NCBI RefSeq assembly: GCF_004137245.1
Contig: NZ_SDWS01000005.1
Location: forward strand, 62,001-126,000
Source: Nocardioides glacieisoli
GTDB taxonomy: Bacteria; Actinomycetota; Actinomycetes; Propionibacteriales; Nocardioidaceae
Reading direction: 5' to 3'
Length of the DNA: 64,000 nt
This document shows, one piece after another, positions 37,830-45,867 of this stretch. Numbering within the stretch: the stretch's first letter is position 1; every line of letters starts with the position of its first letter. The notes under the pieces were generated by a model, which had not been told where the DNA came from, ran no database searches, and saw only the letters and a program-made list of their open reading frames with translations. Made by a program: the position numbers and the translations under genes.

Positions 37830-39188
37830 ATGAGCAGCACGCCTCGTCTCCCGCGCGGCCTCGTGCCGCTGCTCGTCGTCAGCGGGTGCGTGCTGCTGGT
37901 GTCGTGGGGCCTGGCCGAGGGCGTCTGGTTGAGCAACCTGCACAACGGGCTGCTGGGGCTCTCGTTCTCCCTCGTCGGCGCCTACGTCCTCCTCCAGCGC
38001 CGCGACCACCCGGTCGGCCGGCTCATGCTCGCTGCGGGGGCCGTGGCGGCGGTGATGTTCTGGGGCCGCCAGCTCGGTCACACCGGGGGTGACCGGTGGG
38101 CCGCGTGGCTGGGCGTGTGGCCGATCGCGACCAGCATCGGCCTGGTCACCCTGGCAGTCCTCACGTTCCCCGACGGCCGCTTGCCGTCGCCACGGTGGCG
38201 TCCGGTCGTCGCGGTGGTCGTCGCCCTCGCGGTCGTGTGCTCCACGCTGTCCCTGCTGTGGCCGGTGGAGTACGACTCGGCCGGGATCGCCGTCGCCCAC
38301 CCCCTCACGAGCTCGACGCCCACGTGGGTGGACGCGGTGTGGTCCGCGCTCGCGCATCCGGCGTACACCGCCTTCCAGCTGCTCTGGCCGGTCGCGATCT
38401 GGGCCCGCTGGCGCAGCGCCTCGGGGTGGGTACGACGCCAGCTCGCGTGGCTGCTGCTCGCCGCCGCCGGTGCCGCGCTGGTGCTGGTCACGGGGCTGGT
38501 CGGGTGGGGGACGCCGACGCCCGGCCTCATCGCGGTGACGACGGTCCCGGTGGCCGCCGGGCTCGCGGTGGTGCACGGGCGGCATGCGGCGGCCTACGCC
38601 GCGCTCACCTGGATGTCGCGCCGGGGCCCGGAGCAGGACGACCTGCCGACCGACCTCGCCCGGGCGACGTCGGAGGCGCTCGGGGCGCCGGTGGTGCTGT
38701 GGCTGGGGTCTGAGACGTCGCTGCGACCGGTCGGCGTCTGGCCGCCGACACCGGACGACCCGGCTCCACTCACCGAGCTCCCGCCGACCTCGCGACGGAT
38801 CGCTCTCGACGACGACCGCGTCGGAGCGCTCACGGTGGACCGTGCCGAGGTGACGCCCGCGGAGGGGCGGATCCTCGACGACCTCGCCGCGCAGGCGGCG
38901 CTCGTCCTGCAGCACCTGACGCTCGGCGAGCTGGTCGAGCAGGAGCGGCTCGCCGGCCACCTCGAGGGCCTGACCCCGCGGGAGCGCGAGGTCCTCGGGC
39001 TGATGGCCGAGGGGCTCTCCAACTCCGCCATCTGCGAGCGGCTGCACCTGTCGGTGAAGACCGTCGAGCCGGTGGTGGGGTCGGTGTTCGCCAAGCTGCG
39101 GCTGCACCAGCAGCCCGACACCAACCGCCGGGTGCTGGCGGTACTGGCGTACCTCCGCTCGGACGACGTACGCGTCGAGCAGCCCTGA
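37830..39188 (+). CDS. Membrane-anchored LuxR-family regulator
   Basis: A protein of 452 aa. Residues 10-255 contain about seven membrane helices. A soluble segment (about 270-375, GAF-like) and a C-terminal LuxR HTH (LTPREREVLGLMAEGLSNSAICERL, about 387-411) follow. The HTH lacks the usual receiver domain, so the membrane part may sense a lipophilic or envelope signal directly. The recognition helix is unusual (KTVEPVVGSVFAKLRL; Lys-His is normal before V). It starts 110 bases from the divergent membrane protein. Confidence 0.82.
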   Translation: MSSTPRLPRGLVPLLVVSGCVLLVSWGLAEGVWLSNLHNGLLGLSFSLVGAYVLLQRRDHPVGRLMLAAGAVAAVMFWGRQLGHTGGDRWAAWLGVWPIATSIGLVTLAVLTFPDGRLPSPRWRPVVAVVVALAVVCSTLSLLWPVEYDSAGIAVAHPLTSSTPTWVDAVWSALAHPAYTAFQLLWPVAIWARWRSASGWVRRQLAWLLLAAAGAALVLVTGLVGWGTPTPGLIAVTTVPVAAGLAVVHGRHAAAYAALTWMSRRGPEQDDLPTDLARATSEALGAPVVLWLGSETSLRPVGVWPPTPDDPAPLTELPPTSRRIALDDDRVGALTVDRAEVTPAEGRILDDLAAQAALVLQHLTLGELVEQERLAGHLEGLTPREREVLGLMAEGLSNSAICERLHLSVKTVEPVVGSVFAKLRLHQQPDTNRRVLAVLAYLRSDDVRVEQP

Positions 39189-39211
39189 GGGGTCGTGCGC
39201 GCGCGTGCCGG

Positions 39212-39308
39212 AGTACTCCAGTGGGAACTTGCTGTCCGCTCCGGGTAGTCCAGTGGGAACTTGTTGTCTTTCGGGCTCCCGGAGGACGGAAACCCACTGG
39301 ACTACCCC
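39212..39308. repeat. REP-like element, copy B
   Basis: It matches copy A (30585-30681): half-unit at 39213-39225, arms 39243-39257 and 39293-39307 pairing perfectly over 15 bp around a 35-nt loop. The right arm contains the stop codon (TAG) of the minus-strand beta-propeller gene, so the repeat is partly coding. Confidence 0.8.
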
Positions 39309-40588
39309 AGCAACCGGCGCCAGAGCCAGCGCACTGCCATCAGTACGGCGATCGCTGCCGCCACACCGAGGCCGATGATCCACGAGATGTCGCGCTCCGG
39401 CGGTGCCGGGAAGTCGTACGTCAGCTGTTGCGACGACGTGTCGTCGAGGTCGGGGAGGAGGTCGACCGCGACGCTGAGCGGCTGGTGGGTCACCTCGCGC
39501 GCCACGACGCGGTATGTCCACTGCTGCTCGGGCGTGTTGGGCGCGGTGAAGAGCGCGAGGTGGGAGCCCTCGACGTACGAGCCCTCCGGCGCGTCCACCT
39601 GAGCCAGCACGAGGGTGTCGGTGGCCCAGCCCAGGGGGCGTACGGCGGCGCCGTCGGGATAGAGGTCGGTGGCGAGCGGTCGCTCCTCGAAGCGTGACGA
39701 CGTCAGGAAGTCGGCCGCCGGGAAGGGCTCGCTCGTGGAGAGGGCGAAGGTGTTCCCCGTCGGCGAGGAGACGGCGCCGTCGATGCGTTCGTAGGGGTTG
39801 CCGCCCCACGCAAGCTGGTTGCCGTCGATGTCAGCCGATCGTGGGGTACCGCCGACGGGCCACTGCTGGGGAGGACCCTCGTCGAAGGTGACGGTCCCGT
39901 CGTCGTCGATCGCGGTCCACACGATGTCGGCCTGGCTTCCGTAGGTCTCCGTCTCGCCCGACCCGACAGGGATCCGACCGACGGTCGCGCCCCCGGACCA
40001 GGTGAGCCACTGCGAGCCGGACGCCCACGACACCTGCTGCGCCGTCAGGAAGTCACCGTCCGCGCCGGCGGTCGCGTGGACGGTCTCCTCGCCGGTGACG
40101 AGGTCGACGATGGCAAGTCCCCTGCCCGGGAGCCCGGGTGCGACCTCGCCGTCGACGGTCCACGCGAGCCGTGACCCGTCGGGACTCAGCGCAACCAGCT
40201 CGCCGTCCCAGTCCGGGAGCTCGAGGGCGTGGTAGCTCCCGTCGGCGGCCGTCACCACGATCGCCTGTCCGCCGCTGGACGCAAACGCAACCGACGCCCG
40301 GCCGACAGCGAGGTCGCTCTCGGGCTCGAGATCGGCGGGGTCGACGATCCGGCTCGGGATCGCACCGCCCTCGACGACCTCACCCGACGCCGTACGCGCC
40401 TCGCGGTCGTCGCTGCCGAGGAGGACCGCGCTCCAGGTGACGGAGGCGATGATCGCGACCACAGCCGCGACGACGAGCGCCTGGCCGCGGCGGCGGGCGG
40501 CCACCCCGCGCTGCCAGAGGTCGTCGTTGACGGGCAGGGGGTCGACCGCGTCGGCCACGCGGTGGAGGGAGGTGCGGAGGTCGGTCAT
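39302..40588 (-). CDS. Membrane beta-propeller protein, putative anti-sigma partner (copy 2)
   Basis: A protein of 428 aa. A cytoplasmic head of about 36 residues precedes membrane helix 1 (37-55), an extracytoplasmic WD40-like domain with SPDGSRLAW blades and a C-terminal helix (about 404-423). It is clearly paralogous to 41214-42383 (shared SRIxD, IGRASVA, AVDLLPDL and QQLTxDF segments). By analogy with other sigma partners, the short cytoplasmic head may hold the sigma factor. The start ATG overlaps the tiny ORF. The last codons lie in a REP-like arm. Confidence 0.75.
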   Translation of the reverse strand: MTDLRTSLHRVADAVDPLPVNDDLWQRGVAARRRGQALVVAAVVAIIASVTWSAVLLGSDDREARTASGEVVEGGAIPSRIVDPADLEPESDLAVGRASVAFASSGGQAIVVTAADGSYHALELPDWDGELVALSPDGSRLAWTVDGEVAPGLPGRGLAIVDLVTGEETVHATAGADGDFLTAQQVSWASGSQWLTWSGGATVGRIPVGSGETETYGSQADIVWTAIDDDGTVTFDEGPPQQWPVGGTPRSADIDGNQLAWGGNPYERIDGAVSSPTGNTFALSTSEPFPAADFLTSSRFEERPLATDLYPDGAAVRPLGWATDTLVLAQVDAPEGSYVEGSHLALFTAPNTPEQQWTYRVVAREVTHQPLSVAVDLLPDLDDTSSQQLTYDFPAPPERDISWIIGLGVAAAIAVLMAVRWLWRRLLG

Positions 40589-40653
40589 GCGGGGTCCCTG
40601 CGGCGTTGTTGGGAGGAGCGAAGCGGGGGACAAGAACGTCGTGGGGTGCTCAT
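40585..40653 (-). CDS. Tiny coupled ORF (22 aa) within the 57-bp repeat, copy 2
   Basis: ATGA overlaps on both sides: with the sigma factor stop upstream and the propeller start downstream. The peptide begins MSTPRRSCPPLRS. The matching pair at 42380 has no such insert; its sigma stop and partner start overlap directly. A TCATGCG direct repeat lies at both ends (40585-40591, 40650-40656), which looks like a target-site duplication. Confidence 0.4.
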   Translation of the reverse strand: MSTPRRSCPPLRSSQQRRRDPA

Positions 40654-41147
40654 GCGTCTGCTCCGATCAGCTCGGCCAGCTCGGGCGCGAGGGTCCGCAG
40701 CCGGGCCAGCGACTGGCGGGTCGTCGACTTCACGGTGCTGGTCGAGAGCCCGAGCGCGCGTGCCGTCTCGACCTCGGTGAGATCCTCGTAGAAGCGCAGC
40801 ACCAGCACGGTGCGCTGCTTGGGCGTCAACCGGGCGAGTGCCTGGTCGAGCGTGAGCCGCAGGTCGGTGTCGGGCGGCGGGACCGCGCCGTCGTACGACT
40901 CGAGCGGGGACTCCGCGATCTTGCGGCGGCGCCACCACGAGATGTTCTGATGGTACATCGCCCGCCGGACGTAGGCCTCCGGCGACGTGTGGATCCGGCG
41001 CCAGTGCCTCACCGCCTGGACGAGCGCGGCCTGCACGAGGTCCTGGGCGAGGTGGTGGTCGCCGGTCAGGAGGTACGCCGTGCGCGACAGCGCCGCGCTG
41101 CGTGCGGCGACGAACTCGTCGAAGCCGGTCTCGTCCGATGTGGTCAC
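40650..41147 (-). CDS. SigE-family ECF RNA polymerase sigma factor (copy 2)
   Basis: A protein of 165 aa. Region 2 (LLTGDHHLAQDLVQAALVQ, then YVRRAMYHQNISWWRRRK) and region 4 (LTPKQRTVLVLRFYEDLTEVETARALGLS) are complete. GTG 41147 is preferred because GGGGGG lies 4-9 bases upstream; a GTG five codons earlier is possible. This actinobacterial SigE-type family usually lacks a zinc anti-sigma; here the coupled propeller protein is the likely partner. Confidence 0.9.
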   Translation of the reverse strand: MTTSDETGFDEFVAARSAALSRTAYLLTGDHHLAQDLVQAALVQAVRHWRRIHTSPEAYVRRAMYHQNISWWRRRKIAESPLESYDGAVPPPDTDLRLTLDQALARLTPKQRTVLVLRFYEDLTEVETARALGLSTSTVKSTTRQSLARLRTLAPELAELIGADA

Positions 41148-41213
41148 GGTGCCCCCCTTCACGATGTACGACGCGTGCGCAGGCCGCGTCGGGTGGCACC
41201 GAGGGCAGGAATT

Positions 41214-42383
41214 CTAGGCGCGCTTCTGCATCATCCGGATGAAGGCGAGGCCGGCGAGCAACGCCAGCAACGCACCAGCGATGAGCGGACCGCGGTCGCC
41301 GTCCGACGAGTCCTCCGACGCGGCGACGGTGAAGTCGCGGGTGAGCTGCTGGTCCGGATCGCCGGTGAGGTCGGGGATCAGGTCCACCGCGAAGCTGGTC
41401 GCCTCCGGTGGCAGCCGCGGCAGGAACTCGCGGTAGGTCCACTCCGACTCGGGTCGGTCGGGCGAGGTGAGGAGGGCCAGCCGCGGCCGCTCCACGACGT
41501 CGCTCGGCGGCGGGTCGATGATCGCCACGAGCGTGTCCTCGTCGGCCCACCCGACGGGGGTGACGACCGCGCCGTCGGGGTGGAGGTCGGCCGGCAGTGC
41601 GCGGTCGACGGGGATCCCTGCCTCCCTGCCGCCAGGCTCGGGGGCCCGCTCGAACGGTGCCGCGGCGACCTCCTCGCCCGAGTCCAGCGCGACCACGTCG
41701 AAGCTGGGCGAAGGGATGCCGCGCGCGCCGAAGCGCTCGACGTCGATGTCTTCCGTCGAGCCGGTCGTGTCGATCCAGGCCGCGACCCGCGCACCCTTCT
41801 CGCCCCACCCGTTCCACCGCAGCCGCGCCGAGTCGGGTGCCCACGTCATCGACGTGACCGAGGCACTCTCCGAGGTGCCTGCTACGTCGGTGATCTCGCC
41901 GGTGCGCAGGTCGGCGATCCGGATGCTGTCGTGTTCGAGGTCCTTGCCGGACCACCATGCGAGCCGGTAGCCATCGGGTGAGAGGGCGAGGACATCCGCC
42001 AGCTCACCGAACTGGTGGTAGCGGCCGTCCTCGGCGTCGACCAGCACGAAGCCGTTGCCACCGAGGGCGACGGACGCCCGGCCGATCGCGAAGTCCGTCT
42101 CGAAGTCCGCCCCGAAGTCGGCGTCGCGCAGGTCGACCCGGCTCGGCAGCGCCCCGCCCGGCACGTCGGCAGGCGCGACGGACTGGCGGTCGGGTCGGAC
42201 GGCGATCGCGCCGACCCCGACGACGATCGCGACGACGGCCAGCACCGCGGCCCCGCGGGCCACGCGGGAGTTGCGCCGCGCGCGCCGACCGCGGTCCCAC
42301 GCGGCCGCGTCGGGGGAGAAGGGCTGGGTCTCGGCGAGGGCGGCGAGCTCCTCGCGCAGGTCCGTGCGTGAAGGACTGGTCAT
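41214..42383 (-). CDS. Membrane beta-propeller protein, putative anti-sigma partner (copy 1)
   Basis: A protein of 389 aa, same architecture as 39302-40588: a cytoplasmic head of about 40 residues, membrane helix (41-60), extracytoplasmic propeller (VLALSPDGYRLAWW; TWAPDSARLRWNGW) and a C-terminal helix (about 362-382). Start ATG 42383 overlaps the sigma stop by ATGA. Together with the sigma gene it forms the first copy of a tandemly duplicated module. Confidence 0.75.
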   Translation of the reverse strand: MTSPSRTDLREELAALAETQPFSPDAAAWDRGRRARRNSRVARGAAVLAVVAIVVGVGAIAVRPDRQSVAPADVPGGALPSRVDLRDADFGADFETDFAIGRASVALGGNGFVLVDAEDGRYHQFGELADVLALSPDGYRLAWWSGKDLEHDSIRIADLRTGEITDVAGTSESASVTSMTWAPDSARLRWNGWGEKGARVAAWIDTTGSTEDIDVERFGARGIPSPSFDVVALDSGEEVAAAPFERAPEPGGREAGIPVDRALPADLHPDGAVVTPVGWADEDTLVAIIDPPPSDVVERPRLALLTSPDRPESEWTYREFLPRLPPEATSFAVDLIPDLTGDPDQQLTRDFTVAASEDSSDGDRGPLIAGALLALLAGLAFIRMMQKRA

Positions 42384-42871
42384 GTGTCTGCTCCCACCAG
42401 GTCGGCGAGCTCGGGGGCCAGCGCGCGCAGTCGCCGCAGGGCGTCGCGCGACATGGACTTGACCGCGCCGCTGGAGATGCCCAGCTCGGCGGCCGTCTGG
42501 ACCTCGGTGAGGTCCTCGAAGTAGCGCAGCACCAGCACGGTGCGCTGACGTGGCGTGAGCCGGCGCAGCGCCTGCTCCAGGGTCAGCCGGATCGTCGGGT
42601 CGGCCGCCGGCACCGGGGCGTCGTACGACTCGAGCGGGGTCTCGACGAGCTTGCGGCGTCGCCACCAGGAGATGTTCTGGTGGTACATCGTGCGGCGCAC
42701 GTAGGCCTCGGGCGAGGTCTCGATGCGCTCCCAGTGCTTGGCCGCCTGCACGAGCGCGGCCTGCACGAGGTCCTCGGCGAGGTGGTGGTCACCGGTGAGG
42801 AGGTACGCCGTCCGCGCAAGGGCAGGACCGCGTGCGCGGACGAACGCGTCGAACCCGGATCGATCGGTCAT
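42380..42871 (-). CDS. SigE-family ECF RNA polymerase sigma factor (copy 1)
   Basis: A protein of 163 aa, strongly similar to the sigma at 40650 (identical runs such as TAYLLTGDHHLA and MYHQNISWWRRRK). Region 4 has LTPRQRTVLVLRYFEDLTEVQTAAELG. Start ATG 42871 has AAGGGGG 5 bases upstream. The promoter recognition helix differs (SSGAVKSMSRDAL versus STSTVKSTTRQSL), so the two may read different promoters. Confidence 0.92.
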   Translation of the reverse strand: MTDRSGFDAFVRARGPALARTAYLLTGDHHLAEDLVQAALVQAAKHWERIETSPEAYVRRTMYHQNISWWRRRKLVETPLESYDAPVPAADPTIRLTLEQALRRLTPRQRTVLVLRYFEDLTEVQTAAELGISSGAVKSMSRDALRRLRALAPELADLVGADT

Positions 42872-42938
42872 CGGACCCCCTTCACCCCGTCAGACGCACG
42901 GATGCGCCGGCTCGGGGGTCAGGTGGGGCGGAAGAACT

Positions 42939-43616
42939 TCAGCGGGCGCGGCGCGAGAGCCGCTCGAGGTCCATGATCACGACGGAGCGGGGCTCCAGGC
43001 GCAGCCAGCCGCGCGAGGCGAAGTCGGCGAGCGCCTTGTTGACCGTCTCGCGGGAGGCGCCGACCAGCTGGGCGAGCTCCTCCTGGGTGAGGTCGTGGTG
43101 GACGTGGACGCCGTCGTCGGCCGTGCGGCCGAAGCGGTCGGCGAGGTCGAGGAGCGCCTTGGCCACACGGCCCGGGACGTCGGAGAAGACCAGGTCGGCC
43201 ACGACGTCGTTGGACTTGCGCAGCCGCGAGGCGAGCTGGGAGAGCAGGCCGCGGGCGACCTGCGGGCGGCCCTCGAGCCAGCGGAGCAGGTCGTCGTGCG
43301 ACAGCGAGCCGAAGGTCGCGTCGGTGACGGCGGTGACGGTCGCCGAGCGCGGGCCGGGGTCGAAGAGCGAGAGCTCGCCGAACATCTGGCCGGGGCCCAT
43401 GATCGCCAGCAGGTTCTCGCGGCCGTCGGAGGAGGACCGGCCCAGCTTCACCTTGCCCTCGGTGACGATGTAGAGCTTGTCGCCGGAGTCGCCCTCGTGG
43501 AAGAGGACGTCACCGCGCCGCAGCGTCGTCTCGGCCATCGAGTTGCCGAGAGCGGTCGCCGCCTCGTCGTCGAGCGAGCTGAACAGCGGTGCCTGCCGAA
43601 GCACGTCGTTGTCCAC
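42939..43616 (-). CDS. crp: Crp/Fnr-family transcriptional regulator
   Basis: A protein of 225 aa. The cyclic-nucleotide-binding domain contains the phosphate-binding cassette FGELSLFDPGPRSATVTA (about residues 79-96) with Glu and Arg for cAMP contact. A long dimer helix leads to the winged HTH LTQEELAQLVGASRETVNKAL (about 176-196). It is the positional orthologue of mycobacterial Crp (Rv3676), a global carbon/stress regulator. GTG start at 43616. The 138-bp divergent gap to nth should hold both promoters. Confidence 0.93.
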   Translation of the reverse strand: MDNDVLRQAPLFSSLDDEAATALGNSMAETTLRRGDVLFHEGDSGDKLYIVTEGKVKLGRSSSDGRENLLAIMGPGQMFGELSLFDPGPRSATVTAVTDATFGSLSHDDLLRWLEGRPQVARGLLSQLASRLRKSNDVVADLVFSDVPGRVAKALLDLADRFGRTADDGVHVHHDLTQEELAQLVGASRETVNKALADFASRGWLRLEPRSVVIMDLERLSRRAR

Positions 43617-43754
43617 GTCATTCCTCCAAGTCGTCGGACCCGCTGGGTCGGGATGATCCTAGCCGTGCTCCACCTCACAGGTGCGAGTCCGCCCACACCT
43701 CAGGGGTGAGCGGGCCGCGTGGGACTGTCGGCGGCGGACCGTACGCTGGGGGCC

Positions 43755-44495
43755 GTGCCCGCCCCCAGGTCCACTCAGAAGGTCGCCAAGGCCGAGACCG
43801 CCAAGCCCGACACGACGCTCGTGCGGCGGGCCCGCCGGATGGACCGGATCCTCGCCGAGACCTACCCCGACGCGACCGCCGAGCTCGACTTCACCAACGC
43901 CTTCGAGTGCCTCGTCGTCACCGTCGTCTCGGCGCAGACCACCGACCGCCGGGTCAACGCGGCGAGCCCGGCGCTCTTCGCGGCGTACCCGACTCCCGAG
44001 GCGATGGCCGCCGCGCCCCGCGAGCACCTCGAGCAGCTGCTCGGCCCGCTCGGCTTCTTCCGCGCCAAGACCGACTCGGTGCTCAAGCTCAGCCAGGCCC
44101 TCGTCGAGCAGCACGACGGCCAGGTGCCGGCGAAGCTCGACGAGCTGGTGAAGCTCCCCGGAGTCGGGCGCAAGACCGCCAACGTCGTGCTCGGCAACGC
44201 CTTCGGCCTGCCCGGGATCACCGTCGACACCCACTTCGGCCGGCTGGCGCGCCGCTTCGGCTGGACCGAGGAGACCGACCCGGTCAAGGTCGAGCACGCC
44301 GTCGCCGCGCTCTTCCCCAAGCGGGACTGGACGATGCTGTCGCACCACCTCATCTGGCACGGCCGCCGCCGCTGCCACGCCACGAAGCCCGCCTGCGGGG
44401 CCTGCCCGCTCGCGAAGCTGTGCCCGTCCTTCGGCGCCGGTCCGACCGACCCGATCGAGGCGGAGAAGCTCGTCACCACCCAGGGTCCCGCGTGA
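43755..44495 (+). CDS. nth: Endonuclease III
   Basis: A protein of 246 aa, base-excision glycosylase/AP lyase for oxidised pyrimidines. Helix-hairpin-helix [14 protein letters not shown] contains the catalytic Lys, and the catalytic Asp lies in [10 protein letters not shown]. The C-terminal [4Fe-4S] cluster cysteines follow C-x6-C-x2-C-x5-C ([17 protein letters not shown]). Start GTG 43755; an internal ATG at 43839 would remove a basic tail typical of this group. GTGA overlap with the thioredoxin gene. Confidence 0.95.
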   Translation: MPAPRSTQKVAKAETAKPDTTLVRRARRMDRILAETYPDATAELDFTNAFECLVVTVVSAQTTDRRVNAASPALFAAYPTPEAMAAAPREHLEQLLGPLGFFRAKTDSVLKLSQALVEQHDGQVPAKLDELVKLPGVGRKTANVVLGNAFGLPGITVDTHFGRLARRFGWTEETDPVKVEHAVAALFPKRDWTMLSHHLIWHGRRRCHATKPACGACPLAKLCPSFGAGPTDPIEAEKLVTTQGPA

Positions 44496-45115
44496 GGAAG
44501 GCCTTCGTCGCGCTCCTGCTGGCCGCCTGCGTCGCCGTCGGCGCCCTCGCCTGGTCGTCGATGAGCCCTGACGGCATCGTCGTCCGCCCCCCGGACGTCG
44601 AGGTCGACACCCCTGCATTGCGCGCGGCCAAGGCGGAGATGGGCATGGAGGACTGCACGCCCGGCACGGGCGAGGCCGTCGAGGGCGGACTGCCCGAGGT
44701 GACGCTCCCGTGCCTCGGCGGCGGTCCCGACGTCGACCTGTCCTCGCTGCGCGGACCGATGGTGATCAACCTCTGGCAGGCCGGCTGCGTGCCGTGCGAG
44801 AAGGAGATGCCGGTCCTGGAGGAGTTCCACCAGCAGTACGCCGACCGGGTGGCGCTCGTCGGCGTGGACTTCAACGACGTCCACCCGGTGAGCGCGCTCG
44901 AGCTGGCGGCGCGCACCGGTGCGACCTACCCCTCGATCGCCGACCCCGGCGGCGACCTGATGACCGAGGACGCCTTCGCCATCGGCCGGCGCGGGCTGCC
45001 GGCGTTCGTCTTCGTGGACGCCGACGGCGTGGTCGTCGGGCAGGACTCCGGCGGCGTCGACTCGCTCGCCGAGGTCGAGGACCTGGTCGCCGAGCACCTC
45101 GGGATCGCCCTGTGA
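44492..45115 (+). CDS. TlpA-like membrane-anchored thioredoxin
   Basis: A protein of 207 aa. An N-terminal anchor/signal (residues 5-22) precedes a thioredoxin fold with active site [13 protein letters not shown] (CVPC) and the cis-Pro loop [10 protein letters not shown]. Two further cysteines (MEDC, LPC) lie before the active site. It probably reduces extracytoplasmic disulfides, for example in cytochrome c maturation or envelope stress. It overlaps both neighbours (GTGA). Confidence 0.9.
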   Translation: MRKAFVALLLAACVAVGALAWSSMSPDGIVVRPPDVEVDTPALRAAKAEMGMEDCTPGTGEAVEGGLPEVTLPCLGGGPDVDLSSLRGPMVINLWQAGCVPCEKEMPVLEEFHQQYADRVALVGVDFNDVHPVSALELAARTGATYPSIADPGGDLMTEDAFAIGRRGLPAFVFVDADGVVVGQDSGGVDSLAEVEDLVAEHLGIAL

Positions 45116-45864
45116 CCGCGGTGAACGCCCTCCCCGGCTGGCTCGGGCCGGTGGTCGAGGCCGCCTCGACGATCACCGTCCACGAGCTCACCCGCTTCAT
45201 GCCGCCGGAGGACAGCGACCCGCGACGCGGTGCGGTGCTGATGGTGTTCGCCGACCGCGAGGGGGCGCCCGAGGCCCCCGACGACCTCGCCCACCGTGGC
45301 GAGCTGCTGCTCACCGAGCGCGCCCACCACATGCGGTCCCACCCGGGCCAGGTGTCCTTCCCGGGCGGCGGGCTCGACGACGGCGAGACCCCCGAGCAGG
45401 CGGCGCTGCGCGAGGCGTACGAGGAGATCGGCCTCGACCCCGCAGAGGTCGAGGTCTTCGGCGAGCTGCCCGAGCTGTGGCTGCCGCCGAGCAACTTCGC
45501 CGTCACGCCGATCCTGGGCTACTGGCACCGCCAGGGCCAGGGTCACGTGCGCATCGCGAGCCCGGACGAGGTCCACGAGATCCACCGCGTCGCGATCGCC
45601 GACCTGCTCGACCCGGAGAACCGGATCAACGTCCGCCACCCGAGCGGCTGGACGGGTCCGGGCTTCCTGATCGGGCCCGAACGTGACGTGATCCTGTGGG
45701 GCTTCACGGCCGGGATCATCGCGCGGCTCTTCTCCTACCTCGGGTGGAGCGAGGACTGGGACCGGGCGCGGGTGCGTGACCTGCCGGACCACATGCTGCA
45801 GGGTGTGCCGAGAGGCACCGACCTCGCAGACAATCCAGCGCAGAACACCCGGCTCGAGGAGTAG
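45112..45864 (+). CDS. Nudix hydrolase, CoA pyrophosphatase-like
   Basis: A protein of 250 aa. The CoA-pyrophosphatase signature is RSHPGQVSFPGGG, directly followed by the Nudix box DDGETPEQAALREAYEEIGL. A likely role is clearing CoA or oxidised CoA to phosphopantetheine and 3',5'-ADP. The GTG overlaps the thioredoxin stop. Confidence 0.9.
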   Translation: MTAVNALPGWLGPVVEAASTITVHELTRFMPPEDSDPRRGAVLMVFADREGAPEAPDDLAHRGELLLTERAHHMRSHPGQVSFPGGGLDDGETPEQAALREAYEEIGLDPAEVEVFGELPELWLPPSNFAVTPILGYWHRQGQGHVRIASPDEVHEIHRVAIADLLDPENRINVRHPSGWTGPGFLIGPERDVILWGFTAGIIARLFSYLGWSEDWDRARVRDLPDHMLQGVPRGTDLADNPAQNTRLEE

Positions 45865-45867
45865 GCA

